Origin: Margaritifera margaritifera
Taxonomy: Eukaryota > Mollusca > Bivalvia > Unionida > Margaritiferidae
NCBI GenBank assembly: GCA_029931535.1
Contig: JAQPZY010001686.1
Span: 10,203,001 to 10,267,000 of the forward strand
DNA length: 64,000 bases
Reading direction: 5' to 3'
Shown: piece after piece, positions 22,206 through 35,343 of the stretch
Position numbering within the stretch: the stretch's first letter is position 1
Layout of the letters: every line of letters starts with the position of its first letter
Translations under genes and position numbers: made by a program
The notes under the pieces: model-generated
What the model was told of the DNA's origin: nothing
What the model saw: only the letters and a program-made list of their open reading frames with translations
Databases searched by the model: none

Positions 22206-24269
22206 CTATAGGACTGCTTTCCCATCTGATGTGTCCTTTGGGTGTCGGTTTTTGTTCCTTTTATCTCTCTCATGAAAAAATCTCCTCAGTCTCTGACACT
22301 GTGCCTGAGGTAGATTTGTTTCTTTGGTGGCCTGCTTACATACTTCCTCCACATGGCCATTAAAGAAGAGGATGGAAGGAAATGGCTGTGATCTCAGTGT
22401 GACTTTGTCGAGTTCTTTTAAAAAGGTGGAAGTGAAGAGCACTGCATCTTTTTCTGAGAGTTGAAAATTAACCACTATTGTCAAGCACTGGACAGCCTCT
22501 GCTGTGCTGCTCTGTTTATAACTCGCACCATTTATGAGACAGCCTCCTACATATGTCTTGTGGGTATCATGGTGGAAAAGGATAATTTGTTTTGCGCTTG
22601 CTGGAAAATTGCCATTGAGACCAAGTCTAAGATTGAGCCTATAGCAATGACATTCCAGTCCAACTGTTATGCATCAATGAAGTGCTTCCAGTCCATCCTT
22701 ACTGATGAGGGTTTTGACATTCCCAGGCCAGCAATGTCACTATGTACAGCTGGGACTTCCATGTAAAACACTGGTGTGTGTTTGTCTTATAGAATGCCCT
22801 ACTTAAATTGGATGGTAGTTGTTGCTGTGAAAAGAAAGGGCTATTGACCCTATGGTCCAGTAATTGCCTCTCTAAACTACCTAAAATTCAGCCACTCAAC
22901 CAGACTGCAGTAACAGTTTGAATGCCAGTTGGTCTATCTTTATTACAATATCAATTTATGCCGGAACATGGGACCATGCTGTTGATGGAGCAGGAGGAAA
23001 TGGATAAAATTTCTGATGGAAACAAGCAAAATACTTCTTTGATTGATGCTTGGAAAGCAGAGTCTTCTCTTGCCATCGTCAGGTCAAGCAAGGCTGATGG
23101 AGCTAGTGAGTGTAATTCGTGGTCTCTAGAAGAGTGTGGTGACGCCAATGCCTCTTGTACAATCTTAGATGGTGTTGGTGAAGATTGTTGAAAATTACTG
23201 CTAAGCAAACTAGAAGTTCGTCCTGATTGAGAAACCATAACTTTCAGTCGATCACTATGCAAGTCCTCCATATCCTTAGCATAGTCTTGGGCCTCTGAGA
23301 CTGAAATATCTCCATAGCCGGAACCATGAAAGTTAGTTTTGATGGACTGTCCTATGCCCGCCATATGTTGACCTTCAGTGGCATATGCACGAGAAGAAGC
23401 TGTAAAGGTACCATGCCAACCGGGCTCCGTAAATGGTTCGGACTGATTCCTTGCTCTTGATCGAGTTGATTCCATATCAAGTGGGTACTGGGTCACTAAA
23501 CTGGGGGTAGATTGAGCAGGGTGCCTTGAGGCACTATGATGGGTAGGATGATCAATAAGAGTACTGGTGTTCTGATGTCAAGATGGAATACTAGACAAAA
23601 AGATTCCCTCACTAGACATTAAAGGTAAGATTGACTTCGGTGTGACCTTGTGCGATCTGATTCAAATGGCAGAGTCCAGTCATGATCAAACAGGGCCATC
23701 TTATCCTCCATAACTCTGTCAAGTTCATTATGCTGGAAAGGGTTAATGGTATATGTGATCCACAAAACCGGTCCCTACTTGCATCGTGCGAAACAGTATC
23801 CGAGTTGGACTGGCATGCTCTCGATCTGGCTAGTATCTGGCAGGCAAAGAAGACTGGCCATCTTATGCATGAGGCATTAGGTCCATTGGTATTGCTGAAT
23901 AAATCTGTCTAGTTGAGGCAAGAAAGCTGGAGCTGTGGCTGTATGTGTAACTGTAGCTGAAAGGGATCTGCTGATTCACTAGTTGGCTGGTGAGCCCTCC
24001 ACTTTGCCGTACTCATTTATCAGGAATATATGGACCAAAGTGGCATCAGCATCAATGCTAATGACATCCTCATATCTCACAATACATTTATCTGCTTTCC
24101 ATTTCTGTTTAGATGGTCCGCCCAGTACTGTAGCCCACTGACTCTCCATCCATACAGTGCAAATCGGACATGTATTTCCTAAGTGACATCCCATACATGC
24201 CAAACAGGTATTATGGTTATCATCCATGCCCTTCAGGCATTTACACTGCTTGCACTTTGTCCTGCCCAT
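22206..24269 (-). pseudogene. DIRS Gag-like region, fragmented
   Basis: The frame 23979-24269 starts MGRTKCKQCKCLKG and has a Cys-rich stretch (CLACMGCHLGNTCPIC), a pattern often found at the N terminus of DIRS Gag-like proteins. The frame 22951-23496 is a Ser-rich 181-residue segment without a known fold. The frame 22206-22484 has FLKELDKVTLRSQ and ends in a basic patch (RRFFHERDKRNKNRHPKD) suited to nucleic-acid binding. All lie in the same order and strand upstream of RT. Frameshifts separate them. Confidence 0.6.
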
Positions 24270-24304
24270 ATTCTAGACTCTCTAAATATAAATTGAGCAA
24301 GACA

Positions 24305-24695
24305 ATATTTATACAGGTGTAACCAGCCAAGTGTCAATTTATAACTATGAAGTGGTCGTTACTGGGTTACTACAGCATTTTGTCAAAAATTACATGTAAA
24401 GGAAGGGCCCAAGTGAGGGCCTATACAGATAAAGTCATTGAAGCATCACTTTATAACTATCAAAGTGGACACTATTTAGCTGTACAATATCTATAGAATA
24501 ATATTTATACAGGTGTAGCCAGCCAAGAGTCACTTTATAACTATGAAGTGGACGTTACTGGGTGACTACATTATTTTGTCAAAAAAAGGAAGGGCCCAGG
24601 TGAGGGCCTATACAGATAAAGTCATTGAAGCATCACTTTATGACTATCAAAGTGGACATTATTTAACTATACAATATCTATAGAAAACTTACCTG
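24305..24695. repeat. 196-bp direct repeat, two copies
   Basis: Two copies, at 24305-24500 and 24501 to about 24695, share TATTTATACAGGTGTA, AAGGAAGGGCCCA, GTGAGGGCCTATACAGATAA and AGTCATTGAAGCATCACTTT. They lie upstream of the Gag-like frame in the presumed leader of the DIRS element. Confidence 0.85.
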
Positions 24696-25106
24696 TATGT
24701 ATCCAAACATAAGCAGAATTTTATACAGGAGACATGCATGGAATGTCGTTAAGAACTTACTGAGGTGGATGCTGCAAAATAATTATTGTTTTCTATAGAC
24801 AACAAATTACCTGCATGACTTAAAGGTCCATAATTTAAATTGCAGAATATACAAAAGTTGAGTACACATTGTTGAATACACGTACTAGTGACCCATGCAG
24901 GTAGCTACAAATGGGCACTTAATGTATAATTTATGATAAAGTTATATTTCTGCAATAGATAGAAAAACTTCGTCTTGGATAGAAAAAGAGCAAGAAATGA
25001 TTGGAAATATAGATGGAGTATACTTCCCTGATACGAGAAACTCCTCCAACTTGCTCTATAATTGAGTACAAGAAACTCTTGATGTCAGTTTTGTGAGGTC
25101 TCTAAA

Positions 25107-25335
25107 GAGTGTGCTACCTAGCACAAGTGGGAAGTAGTAACTGAGGTACAAACAGGATTTGGTGCCAATCTCTATATCTACAGGGAGATCACTCTGTCTA
25201 ACTGCCACCTATATGAGCTGACAACTTTTAGCTTTCATAGCTAAAAATTTTAGCCTAACAGGACTTTTTTGCTAGGTAGTGGTTTTACTCCCAAGGTATA
25301 ATTGGGTAACATATCTGAAGAAATGGGATCATGCT
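25107..25335 (-). repeat. right inverted terminal repeat of DIRS element
   Basis: It is the inverted match of 17729-17990. Reading forward it includes ACAACTTTTAGCTTTCATAG then CTAAAAATTTT. The end, read inwards, is TTCTTCAGATATGTTACCC then AATTATACC. Confidence 0.75.
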
Positions 25336-25920
25336 ACCAGGTGAAGTGGGCAAAATAGTTGATCTCATCCATGAGCTTTGATTTCAACATGCCAGGAAAG
25401 TGAAGTTGACTTCGCCTTGCCATGAATAGGCACCTACCCCAAACCCCACCTCCACTTCTCCAATGATATTCTGTCCGAATTAGTTAATCTTGCATGGTTT
25501 TTTAGTTATCAAACCCACGTTTATAGGCATATTACAATAGAAACATGCTATAAAATAAACCTATGTGTTAATTTAGTAGCTTATGATATCCTCAAGCATG
25601 CACCTGAGTTATGATTTCACTGCCGACCATACAAATGTCCAGCTCTATGATGCGAGTTAAATTCCAAGGTTTTTTCAACCCCCAAACCAAATACTGTATG
25701 GTTAGAGAAGTTTTAAGGCAAAAAAATATGAAAAGATTAATGAATTTATCCAATATTTCACTGAGATAATTTGCCTTCAATGATTATTAGTAACCTATTT
25801 TGGAGAACAGTTACCTATTTTTTAGTTTGCCATTAAATGCCATTAACGAAGTTATGCAGCAGTATTTCAGATTTAGGACTGTCAAAGAATGGTTTTGGAA
25901 CTTTCATCAAGTATGATGAG
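25336..25920. other. intergenic, nothing recognised
   Basis: No gene or bounded repeat is seen between the DIRS terminal repeat and the next TA element. Confidence 0.4.
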
Positions 25921-25922
25921 TA

Positions 25923-27576
25923 CTGTGGTTTCACAAATTTTCATGGGGTACCAATTTTTGTGGATTTTGTGGTTGCTCCATACCACGAAATGAAAGACCC
26001 AATGAAAAATGAGCCCAATGTGATGCAGAAAGCCCTTCTCCCCGTTTTCTTACAAATACATTCCTAGCGATAAACAAAGCTCAGTTATTTGATAATTCAA
26101 CTTCATCACTATAATAAAATATTATCTTTTACGTGTGTATGGTTTTTTAAAAACTGTTTCGAAAAAAATAATAATAAAGCAGTTTATATGCTTTAGTAAA
26201 CATGTATACAGTATCCGGTAGCTGTCTCTTACACTCACTGCCTTGAATCAATATGTCTAATGAGATCAGTAAGGATAAAGGAAAAAAAGAAAGAGCTTAA
26301 AGTATTTAAGTACTAGTATTTCCAAAAATGAAATAAAGAATAATGAAATGTAAAAAAATAAAATTTAAAACTTATTCACATTGATCCTTCATTCAAGTGA
26401 AACTGCTGTTGAAAATACTGTCTACTGCAAATACAGTAATGACAAAATTGCACTTTATTCTCTGCAATTCTCTGCAAGTTGAGATTTAACCACAGTTATA
26501 ATCCATATGAATGAATAATCTACATAAAGCATAGATAAACATGTATACATCTAATTACAGAGAGGAAACTTATATTTTTCCTGTTAAAATTTTAATCTAC
26601 TGAAAGCACATCTCATTTTATCCATACATTTTCATCCAAAGGAACAAGAAGACTGTAAAATACTGAAACTATTGCTTGATGCACAGTGCTAATTAAACAC
26701 TATGCATACACACTAATTACAGAACAGTTCACTGGTTTTCTAACAAACTCACTGATTAAACATCAATTCTGGTACACACAAACCTTTGTCATGTAAATAA
26801 TCCTCAAATCGCAAAATCACACCACAAGTCAAGCATTCTCAAAACCATGGATATTTAGGGCCAATCTCTTGTGCATTTTATCTTGAGACGCTTTCCTCTT
26901 TTACACATCAAAACTTGTCACAGCCTGCTGATTGCACTGAGCAAGGGGCAGTTACTCATGTGTTTGGTTCACATATGGAATGATGACATTATCTACATAA
27001 CGTGATCATCAAAACATACTGATGATGCAAATTTATGGACCGTGTTTTAGGTAAAAGATGATATAAATATGTGCATTTTATCTTGAGATGCTTTCCTCTA
27101 TTACACATCAAAACTTGTCACAGCCTGCTGATTGCACTGAGCGAGGGGCAGTTGCTCATGTGTTTGGTTCACATACAGAATGATGACATTATCTACATAA
27201 CGTGATCATCAAAACATACTGATGATGCAAATTTATGCACCGTGTTTTAGGTAAAAGACGATATAGATATGTTTCAATTACTGCTCGATGGTTTTGTTTT
27301 GGTTGTGCTGGCTCCATTTGATGTTGAGCACTGTGACAAAAATATGGTGCTTGGGAATTGAGCTTGACAGGTGTTGTTGTTGGCATATTTTTGTTCGTTT
27401 GTATTCTTCATTGTGGGCATTTGTAGAGGTTAATCCGTGAGAAAAAATATGTATAAATATGCAAACTCTGAAAAAGGCAAATTCATGAATTTAAGTACCC
27501 ACAAAAATGCAAGTTTTTTTTTTGTAAAATACAAAACCACAAAAACTGATACCCACAAAAATAAATGAAACAACAG
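25923..27576. mobile_element. 1.65-kb TA-flanked inverted-repeat element
   Basis: The left end CTGTGGTTTCACAAATTTTC follows TA (25921-25922) and continues ATGGGGTACC and TTTTTGTGGATTTTGTGG. Read inwards, the right end is CTGTTGTTTCATTTATTTTT, then GTGGGTATC and TTTTTGTGGTTTTG, with TA at 27577-27578. There is no transposase frame. A one-ended relative lies at 51471-51540. Confidence 0.75.
26871..27270. repeat. 200-bp tandem duplication, two copies
   Basis: GTGCATTTTATCTTGAGA opens copies at 26871 and 27071. The copies share AAACTTGTCACAGCCTGCTG, GGGGCAGTT, and CATAACGTGATCATCAAAAC. They differ at few sites, so the duplication is younger than the host element. Confidence 0.9.
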
Positions 27577-27578
27577 TA

Positions 27579-28097
27579 TTTGGTGTATTTTAATACTATC
27601 TGACTTACAAAACTAGGAAAATACCTGTTGTTGATGAACTTATATTGCCATTACAAAATTTGACCTCTGCCTCACTTCTCCCTATTTTCCCATCACTTAG
27701 TTCTATTAGGACAGGAACGAAAATTCACTTGCCTGAAATTTTGACAGGATGGCAAAGTCACTTCAACTGAAACTTCGAACTCTGAAATAAGGTCATCAAA
27801 ACAAAGGTATCTCATGCTATTAAACTGGTTAATATGAAACAAAAGTGATGAAACAGTAGTTATTATAGCCATAACAATTTCATATCTCCTTGTAAAACTA
27901 AAGCCAACAAAAGTCAAATGTGAAACATAATCAATATATGAAATTCAGTCTTAAGACATTATTTTCTCCTTGTTTATCTGTCCCAGTCACCTTTTTCTGA
28001 ATAGAAGATTCCATATAGTCACTTCAAACATTATGTAAATCATCATGTTCTATATACTTGGCAAACTCAGCAAAATGAAAACTCCACAAACAAGCTT
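27579..28097. other. intergenic, nothing recognised
   Basis: Only short open frames are seen, for example 74 codons on the minus strand at 27693-27917, with no family resemblance. Confidence 0.4.
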
Positions 28098-28594
28098 GGA
28101 ATATCAAGCCCACTATTGGAGAGTGGCATCCCTCATGTAGAACAAATTGCAGAGATGAGTTGGTATTATTGGAATATCAAGCCCACTATTGGAGAGTGGC
28201 ATCCCTCATGTAGAACAAATTGCAGAGATGAGTTGGTATTATTGGAATATCAAGCCCACTATTGGAGAGTGGCATCCCTCATGTATAACAAATTGCAGAG
28301 ATGAGTTGGTATTATTGGAATATCAAGCCCACTATTGGAGAGTGGCATCCCTCATGTATAACAAATTGCAGAGATGAGTTGGTATTATTGGAATATCAAG
28401 CCCACTATTGGAGAGTGGCATCCCTCATGTATAACAAATTGCAGAGATGAGTTGGTATTATTGGAATATCAAGCCCACTATTGGAGAGTGGCATCCCTCA
28501 TGTATAACAAATTGCAGAGATGAGTTGGTATTATTGGAATATCAAGCCCACTATTAGAGAGTGGCATCCCTCATGTATAATGAGTTGGTATTAT
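28098..28594. repeat. 73-bp minisatellite, 7 copies
   Basis: Units of 73 bp start at 28098, 28171, 28244, 28317, 28390, 28463 and 28536; the last is shortened. The unit contains GGAATATCAAGCCCACTATT, GGAGAGTGGCATCCCTCATG and GCAGAGATGAGTTGGTATTA. TAGAAC in the first two becomes TATAAC in the rest. The 62-codon open frames crossing it arise from the repeat. Confidence 0.97.
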
Positions 28595-28654
28595 GCTGCT
28601 CACATATAGGACACACATACCTGACCCATGCAAACAGGTGAACCTTGACCAGAG

Positions 28655-28830
28655 TACATGCTGTGGTGGGGCTGAGGTACCAAACTCATTATCAAAAGGG
28701 TGTGGGTTCAAATTCTACCATCAGATTAGCCCAGATTGGCTTCTGTGGTGTGTCCTTGGGCAAGGCACTTCACTACAACTGCCTTGGCACTAAATAACTT
28801 ATTGCAGTGCAGTAAAACATCAAACTTAGT
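28655..28830 (+). mobile_element. tRNA-derived SINE, full-length or nearly so
   Basis: The head has a box B-like GGTTCAAATTC (about 28707) with a worn box A upstream. The body has TGTGTCCTTGGGCAAGGCAC then TTCACT, a block common in metazoan SINE central regions. The tail GCCTTGGCACTAAATAACTT and GCAGTAAAACATCAAACTTA matches the minus-strand SINE at 11995-12800. Confidence 0.65.
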
Positions 28831-31800
28831 GAAATATAAACCTTGCCAGAGTTCACTGACAGTGAATTACATTATTGTTCACCCTTTCACCCTGTGAGAC
28901 ACAATTTGTTTTATGTGTACTCAATGAAGAAGCTTTTTGATGATGAAAAATCATAATTTTTTTTAAAGGAACTCAGTTTATATAACAAATTTTGACGCTA
29001 TAATTTAAGGATTCTATATTCTGTACCTTTTATCTTTTAATATTTTATGTATCTTTTAAAGAATTTGAACATTTTTACCTTTTGTCTTTTATCTTGTAGA
29101 GCTACATGTTTACATTTATTTGGAAGGATTTATCTTCTTAAAGTTTGTACAGTTTTTCACCTTTACATTTTTTGGAACTTAACTCTGAATCGGCAGTATG
29201 TAGCCAGGATTGTGCTTACATACCATTAAACACTAAACATATAGAGGTAAAGTGGGCAGATCAAAAGAAAAAAGTTGATTCCAGCTTTGAGGTATAGACT
29301 CAAGGATATCAATAAAAAAATTAAATTCAGTCCTCAGACAAGGAATCCATGATCATATTGACAGTTTTCATTTACAATATCATATGCCGAACCAATTTTA
29401 TTATAACATTTTGAATATCTGTAGTACCTCTAATCAACAACTACTCCAACCAGCAAACTATCTGCACTCTTTACTTTGCTTCAATATTCATACAGCTTGA
29501 CTTCAGTGTAACAGAAAATGATATTTGTCTTTCACTGATAAGAAATTCATAGTTTTGTGAAGTAATTCACCAGTAAAATTATCATGATATGTTGATTAAG
29601 GTAAGATATCACAGTTTAAAATGTCTAGTTTGGGTTCATCTTAAATTGGAACACACTCATTAATCAAGCAAATTTTTGGGATAGCCTGACTCATCCTTTA
29701 TCAGAGCAAAAAATTCAATATGTAAAACTATAGTTGACAACTACGAACTATAGCTGTCCAATGCTTTTAGGTGTTGTTTATGTTTACAGTTTTTGACCAG
29801 TCTATCTCAGATATTAGCGATGGCAGGTTATTTACATGAATCAAAACTTAGAATTTTTGCACTTCAGTTTCCAGTCATAAGACATTGTTTTTACCAGTTG
29901 CAAGTGATACTGTCCTCTAGCCCTGTGTAGTGATTATTGTAGAGCTGTAACAGTTCAGAAAGTGAGTGGTGCTAGCAGGACCACAACATGGAAAAACATG
30001 AGCATAACCCAAATTCTGAAATACTGTACATCTCTTTTGAAGTTATTTTGTTTATAGTGCTGTGTACTCTAAATCAATGCAAACTTACATGCAAGAACAC
30101 AACCCCTTAAAAATACAACATTTTAGCAAGATGTATATAACATGTGTAAAAAATGGGACATTACTGGTAAAAAAGAATGACTCACAATTGTTCAACATAA
30201 GTGTGTATCGCTCTGCATTTACAGACTCTACTAAGGCTGAAAGTATGTATTTCAAGTATCACATAAAAAAATATTTAGAGCTGTAAAATGTAAAATATTT
30301 CAAAGAATGGTAAAAAGTGAAATTAGTAAATTTATCTGTACAATGAAAAACAATGATATTGAGGCATGATATTCATCTACAACCCTTCAATAAAGACATG
30401 ACAATGTAATCACTCCCTTTAAAATGAATGCTGGCATTAAACATTGTCTTCTACTGTTCATTTGGCATATGGGACTTAGAGGTCTGAATGTCAACCAAGT
30501 TATCCCCACTATTTAGCAAGGGATTATTGTGATGCCCTTCATCTGTCTGTCCATCCATTTGTTTGTCTGTCCACAATTCTCCTCCCAAACTTTGCACATA
30601 GGTTGCCTATGTGATAACCATCTGTGAGAGTGGTATGATTTTGGAGCCCCTCCCATGGTGTCCCTGCGAGGTGGTCCATGGTCAAATATACAAAAACTGC
30701 AATTAAAATGACACTGTTAATTTTTCTTGACCAAACTTAATATATGCAGTAATTGCGAAAGGACATGTAATGGTGTAAAAGATTTTGGATTATGACCCTT
30801 GGGTTATGGTCCAGGGGGAGGGGGAGAGTCAGGTGATTGGGGGTAATCTGTAATAAACATCAATGGAATTTCCCATGATGAGCCATGATAGCAGCATTAG
30901 TCTTTTTATTTTTTGCGATTTTACCAACAATACATAGAAAGCACATCACATTGCAAAAACTCCACATGCTATGAGGTAACAGAAAAGTGGCCATATGAAA
31001 GAATAAGTCATTGAAAATTTTTTTAAAAAAAGAAAAAAAATATAAGAAAAATGGCAAAGGAAACATAAAACCAGCATGACAGATGAAAATCAGTGTCAAA
31101 ATATATTTTTGAAGATCTTTGCATATTCAACAATTTATATTGGCTACTAAAAGCAAATGTATACAAGTGTATCATTGGGAAAGAAACAGAATTATCTGAA
31201 ATGCAATAGCTACCAGACAATAATAAACCTCAATAAATGCATTAATCTATTTTGCAGAAAGTTTAAGATAAGTGTGAAAATGAATTTTAATTAGAACCAG
31301 TATGCAACAGCATGTTGTACAGTATATCTAAATGCATATTAAATGCAGTTCACTAGCTTGATTTACACAAAAGAATTCCTTGAAAAAAAACCAATCACAA
31401 GTCTCTTGAAGGGACTGACACTCTACTGGCCAAATTTTTTCCAGAAATCCAAGATTGTTTCTTCTTTTTAATTGATGAATACTGAAACCATCTCTGATAT
31501 TCCTGAGAAACTCCAACAAATCAAATTTCACAACAAAAATATTTTCTTACATGTCAGACTTGCTATACTCACAAGATACCCGTTAGTGCACAACAAAACT
31601 CTCCGTCATGGACATGGACCTGATATCATGGATATACAATCATTCATCTTGTTTCAATATCAAGAAATACTCATGTGCCAAGTTTGGTTAAATCTATAAA
31701 TTAATATGTTTTTGAAGGGGAAAAAAAAAGTTATTTCAGTGGCATCATTCAAGGTATTCATCAGATATATCCACAAATTGGATTTGATAAAAATCCATTC

Positions 31801-31999
31801 ATACTTGTTTGTGTTATCATGCTCACAAGCAAGTAAGCTAAAAACCTGAATTGAGACCTTTGACCTTTAAATCAATATCAGAGTGCTGACTATCAACTGG
31901 TTTATTAGAATGCAACTAAATACAAAGTATGGTCAAAATTCACTTCTGTATGTACAAATCACTGTATTCATAAACTCAATGAAGTACAAACATGACAAT
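28831..31999. other. intergenic, no gene recognised
   Basis: AT-rich sequence with short frames only. A decayed repeat scrap with CTGTCTGTCCATCCATTTG and TTGACCAAACTTAATATATG lies at about 30530-30850. A DR1-like pair of nuclear-receptor half-sites is at 31853-31866. Confidence 0.4.
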
Positions 32000-33905
32000 G
32001 ACCTTTGACTTGACTCCAAGATCAATCAGGTCAAGTTTTCGAAACTCCTTGACAAAAATGTGGATGTGTTGGTGGTCAGATCTGCACCGTTACATTCAGA
32101 ACCATTTTAATACTGCAAGAAATGTTTTTGTGAAAACCTCATGACAGTGCCATCATTCATGCAAGAGGAGTAATAATACAAAGATTTTTAAGCTAGCTAG
32201 GTGCCATATCAGATATCAGATGAATACCATTTTGACTCAGAACGAGGTACATATTGCTATAACAGTGTTGAAGTGAAAACCCCATGTCAATAAGACTATT
32301 CATTCAGAAGTAGCCATATAAAGATTTTCAGGATGGCCACACAGGCAGCCATTTTGGAGGTTAGATCAGCATTATTTTAATAAACAAATACCTATATATT
32401 TCAAGAAAGAAATTTGTTGCTTTAAAATTTTGGTATGGCTATCAATTTAGGAGTAGTAACTGTTACAAGATTTTACAAATTTTGGGAGGTTACACACTGG
32501 TATCATTTTATTTATGACCAACTACATATAATGATAAGCGTTTTCATCAAAACCCCATAAATTTGACCATCCATTCAAGCGAAGTAGAGTCAACAAGATT
32601 TTCAAGATGGCCACCATTGATCAGCACCATTTTTATTTAGGACCAACTAGACATCATAACAAGTCTTTCATTGAGAACCTCATGTCGATATGACCAATGT
32701 TAAAAAGATTTTCAAGATGGCCACCCCAATACCCCATCACTACCATGCTGGATGTCAGATTGGCATCATTTTCATTTAGGACTAACTAGACACCATAAGA
32801 AGTCTTCTGGTGAAAACCCCAGGTCTAGATAAGACTTTCTGTTCAGTAGTTGCAATAACAATATTTTCAAGATGGCTGCCATGGTGGCCTTATTGAATCT
32901 CAGATTGGGAATCATTTTCATTTAAGACCAACTAGAGAGCAAAAGAAGTCTTTTTGTGAAAACCCCATGTCAATATCACCGTCCATTCTGGAGTAGCAAT
33001 AATAGGATTTTCAAGATGGCCCACTTGGTGGCCATACTGGAAGTTAGATTAGCATCATTTTCATTTAGGACCAACTAGACATCATAAGAAGTCTTCTGAT
33101 GAAAACCTCATGTTAATATAAGACTTTCTAGTGAGGAGGAGTAGCTTAAAAAGATTTTCAAGATGGCCATCATAGCTGCCAGATTGGATGTCAGATTAGT
33201 ATCTTTATCATTTACACCTAACTAGATGCCATAAGATGGCTTCTGGTAAGAACCTCATGTCAATATAAGACTTTCCATTTAGTAGGAATAGACTTTCAAG
33301 ATGGGTGCCATGACAGCCATATTGGATGTCAGATCGGGAAGGGCCAACTAGATAATACAGAAGTCTTTTAGTGAAAACCATATATCAATATGACCATCCA
33401 TCCAAGGGGAGTAGCAATAACAAGATTTTCCATATTGACAGTAATATTGGCATCATTTTCATTTATGACAACTAGACATCATAAGAATTTTGGTAAAAAC
33501 CCCCATGTTGATATGACTTTATGTTCTGAAGGAGTAACAATAATGAGTTTCAAAATAGCTGCCATGGTGACCTAATTGGAAGTCAGATCAGTATCATTTT
33601 AATTTAGGACCAATCAGACATTATAAGACTTTGTGAAAACCTTATGTCAATATGACCACCTGTTCAGGAGGAGTAGCGATAACAAGATTTTCAGTAAGGC
33701 CACTGTGCTGGCCATACTGGATATCCAAGTGGCACCATTTTCTTTTAGGACCAATTAGACCTTGGTATGAATGTGTCATGTTTCATGGCAACCTTCCAAG
33801 TAGTTTAGGAGGAGTTGAGATAACAAACCTATGCTAACAGAAGGGTGACAGACAATAGGCCATCCCATAAGCTCTTCTGGTATATGACCAGTAGAGCTAA
33901 AAAGA
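32000..33905. repeat. diverged tandem repeat block, about 130-140 bp period, some 13 copies
   Basis: Monomers share the order: AGATTTTCAAGATGGCCACC, ATGGTGGCCATATTGGATG, TCAGATTGGCATCATTTTCA, TTTAGGACCAACTAGACATC, ATAAGAAGTCTTTTGGTGAA, AACCCCATGTCAATATGACC, ATCCATTCAGGAGGAGTAGC. The block ends at a hairpin (33870-33898, arms AGCTCTTCTGGT and ACCAGTAGAGCT) next to GGCCATCCCATA. The same family recurs at 58540-59340 with the same end. Confidence 0.85.
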
Positions 33906-35343
33906 AAAAAAGCTTTCTTACACAAAATAATTATAATCCTCTTTGTTGTGAATTCAAATATCACATTTTCAAAATCCACATTGACAGATATACAGACCAT
34001 CCTAAACACCTTGGGCCTTTCACTGTGCTGAAAAGCAAATCAGACATGACAGATTGAGTTTATTTTTAAAATAAATCCAGGAAATGAAATACCCTTTAGC
34101 TTCATACACTGAAACTTATGCTACCTAGAGCTGAATGTAATGCAAGTCCAGACTCCAAACTCTGAAACGTTTTGAGAACCTGAAGGTTAAACAGAAAAAC
34201 CCAAAACCTGTTATAAAGTTTAGAGAACATCTACATCATTCAAATTTGGCATAGCAAAAGAAAAAAAAGAAATTAAGAAAATCAGGAAAGTTCCTTTATC
34301 TTAATTTTATTCTAATTAAAGTTACAGAATCTCAAAACTTTAAAACTCTGAGCATGTTTCAAGACTAGGATACTTTAGTAGTTTATGTTCAAACTTTGTA
34401 TACAATTGCACTCAAAGCACACTGAGATAATCCTATGAAAGAAGTTATGTCCTAAACAGCACTGCCTAATCCCTAAAACAGCATGGCATCACAAATGACA
34501 CTAACGTAATGCTGCTCTTCTTCTTTAAAATGTCAACGTGGTCATGTAGGCGCATTTACTCAAATTAAATTAAATATTAATTGTTGCTCTAAAATTAAAA
34601 ACTAATGTAGTTTAACCAAAGTCTATTCAATCCTGATTATTGAATGCTCTACACCTTAAATGTTGTCAAAAAGCTTAGAGATGAAAATTATTGATCGCCA
34701 TGGACTTTTACAATGGTGGCCAGGTACTAAACTGGGTCAAAAAAGGAGGATGTCGGGTCTGTCATAACAAAAAATAACAGCATAGTACACATTTTTTTCA
34801 ACACACGCAGCTTTGATTGTGACACTGCTGAACGTGACATTCAATCCAGTTTGTACTGGATCACACCTTTAGGTTGACCTTGTCCAAAAACGTCCATGTA
34901 CTTTAACATTGATTTTTGTGCAGTATTTCTCAGGGCATGTATATAATGACCTCGCAAAGAAATGCAGATGTATGAGGATCGTAATAAAGTGAATAATCAC
35001 TATTTAAAGGTATGTGTAATCAAGTTCTAAAAAATTACACCCATTACTGAAATAGTCACTACTGAATGTCTACATTACCTGTATGACCTGTATTTAAGCA
35101 AGGTTCACTTAAAAAAAAAAGAAGGCAAATGAAGGTCTTTGGATCAAATACTTCAGAAACCAGTCTGTTTTATTAGAAGTAACTGGGGATGAACAAAGAA
35201 CAGTAAACCAAGATAAAATGATACACAAGGGATCTGAAAATTATATTGTCTTATCCAAACATTGTAAAATCAGATATTTACTATTTAAATAAACAAAAAG
35301 GAAATGTGATAATTACTAATATATAATTGTAAGGGGAATCTTT
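33906..35343. other. intergenic between repeat block and RIOX1 3' region
   Basis: A scrap at 34110-34400 with 'ACACTGAAAC' and 'CTCAAAACTTTAAAAC' recalls the pogo-like ends, but no bounded element could be drawn. No gene is seen. Confidence 0.4.
35169..35174 (-). promoter_or_regulatory. possible RIOX1 poly(A) signal
   Basis: TTTATT here is AATAAA on the minus strand, about 780 bases after the RIOX1 stop. It is the first canonical hexamer I found downstream. A variant signal could be nearer. Confidence 0.3.

Larger units (their letters stand above)
17729..25335 (-). mobile_element. decayed DIRS-like tyrosine-recombinase retrotransposon
   Basis: This is a 7.6-kb element read on the minus strand in the order Gag-like, reverse transcriptase, RNase H, tyrosine recombinase, bounded by inverted terminal repeats (17729-17990 and 25107-25335). 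That layout, with RNase H and a lambda-type integrase instead of a DDE integrase, is diagnostic of the DIRS/Ngaro group. Every module carries stops or frameshifts, the RT catalytic motif is changed and a 15-copy 46-bp array splits the RT, so the element is dead. A SINE (18240-18541) inserted near its 3' end. Confidence 0.85.

Noticed and set aside
22951..23496. 181-codon minus-strand frame as a host gene
   Set aside because: It lies in line with the RT and recombinase remnants inside the DIRS terminal repeats, so it is best read as Gag-like.
25837..26067. 76-codon plus-strand frame
   Set aside because: It runs through the terminal repeat of the TA element at 25923, so its peptide is the repeat translated.
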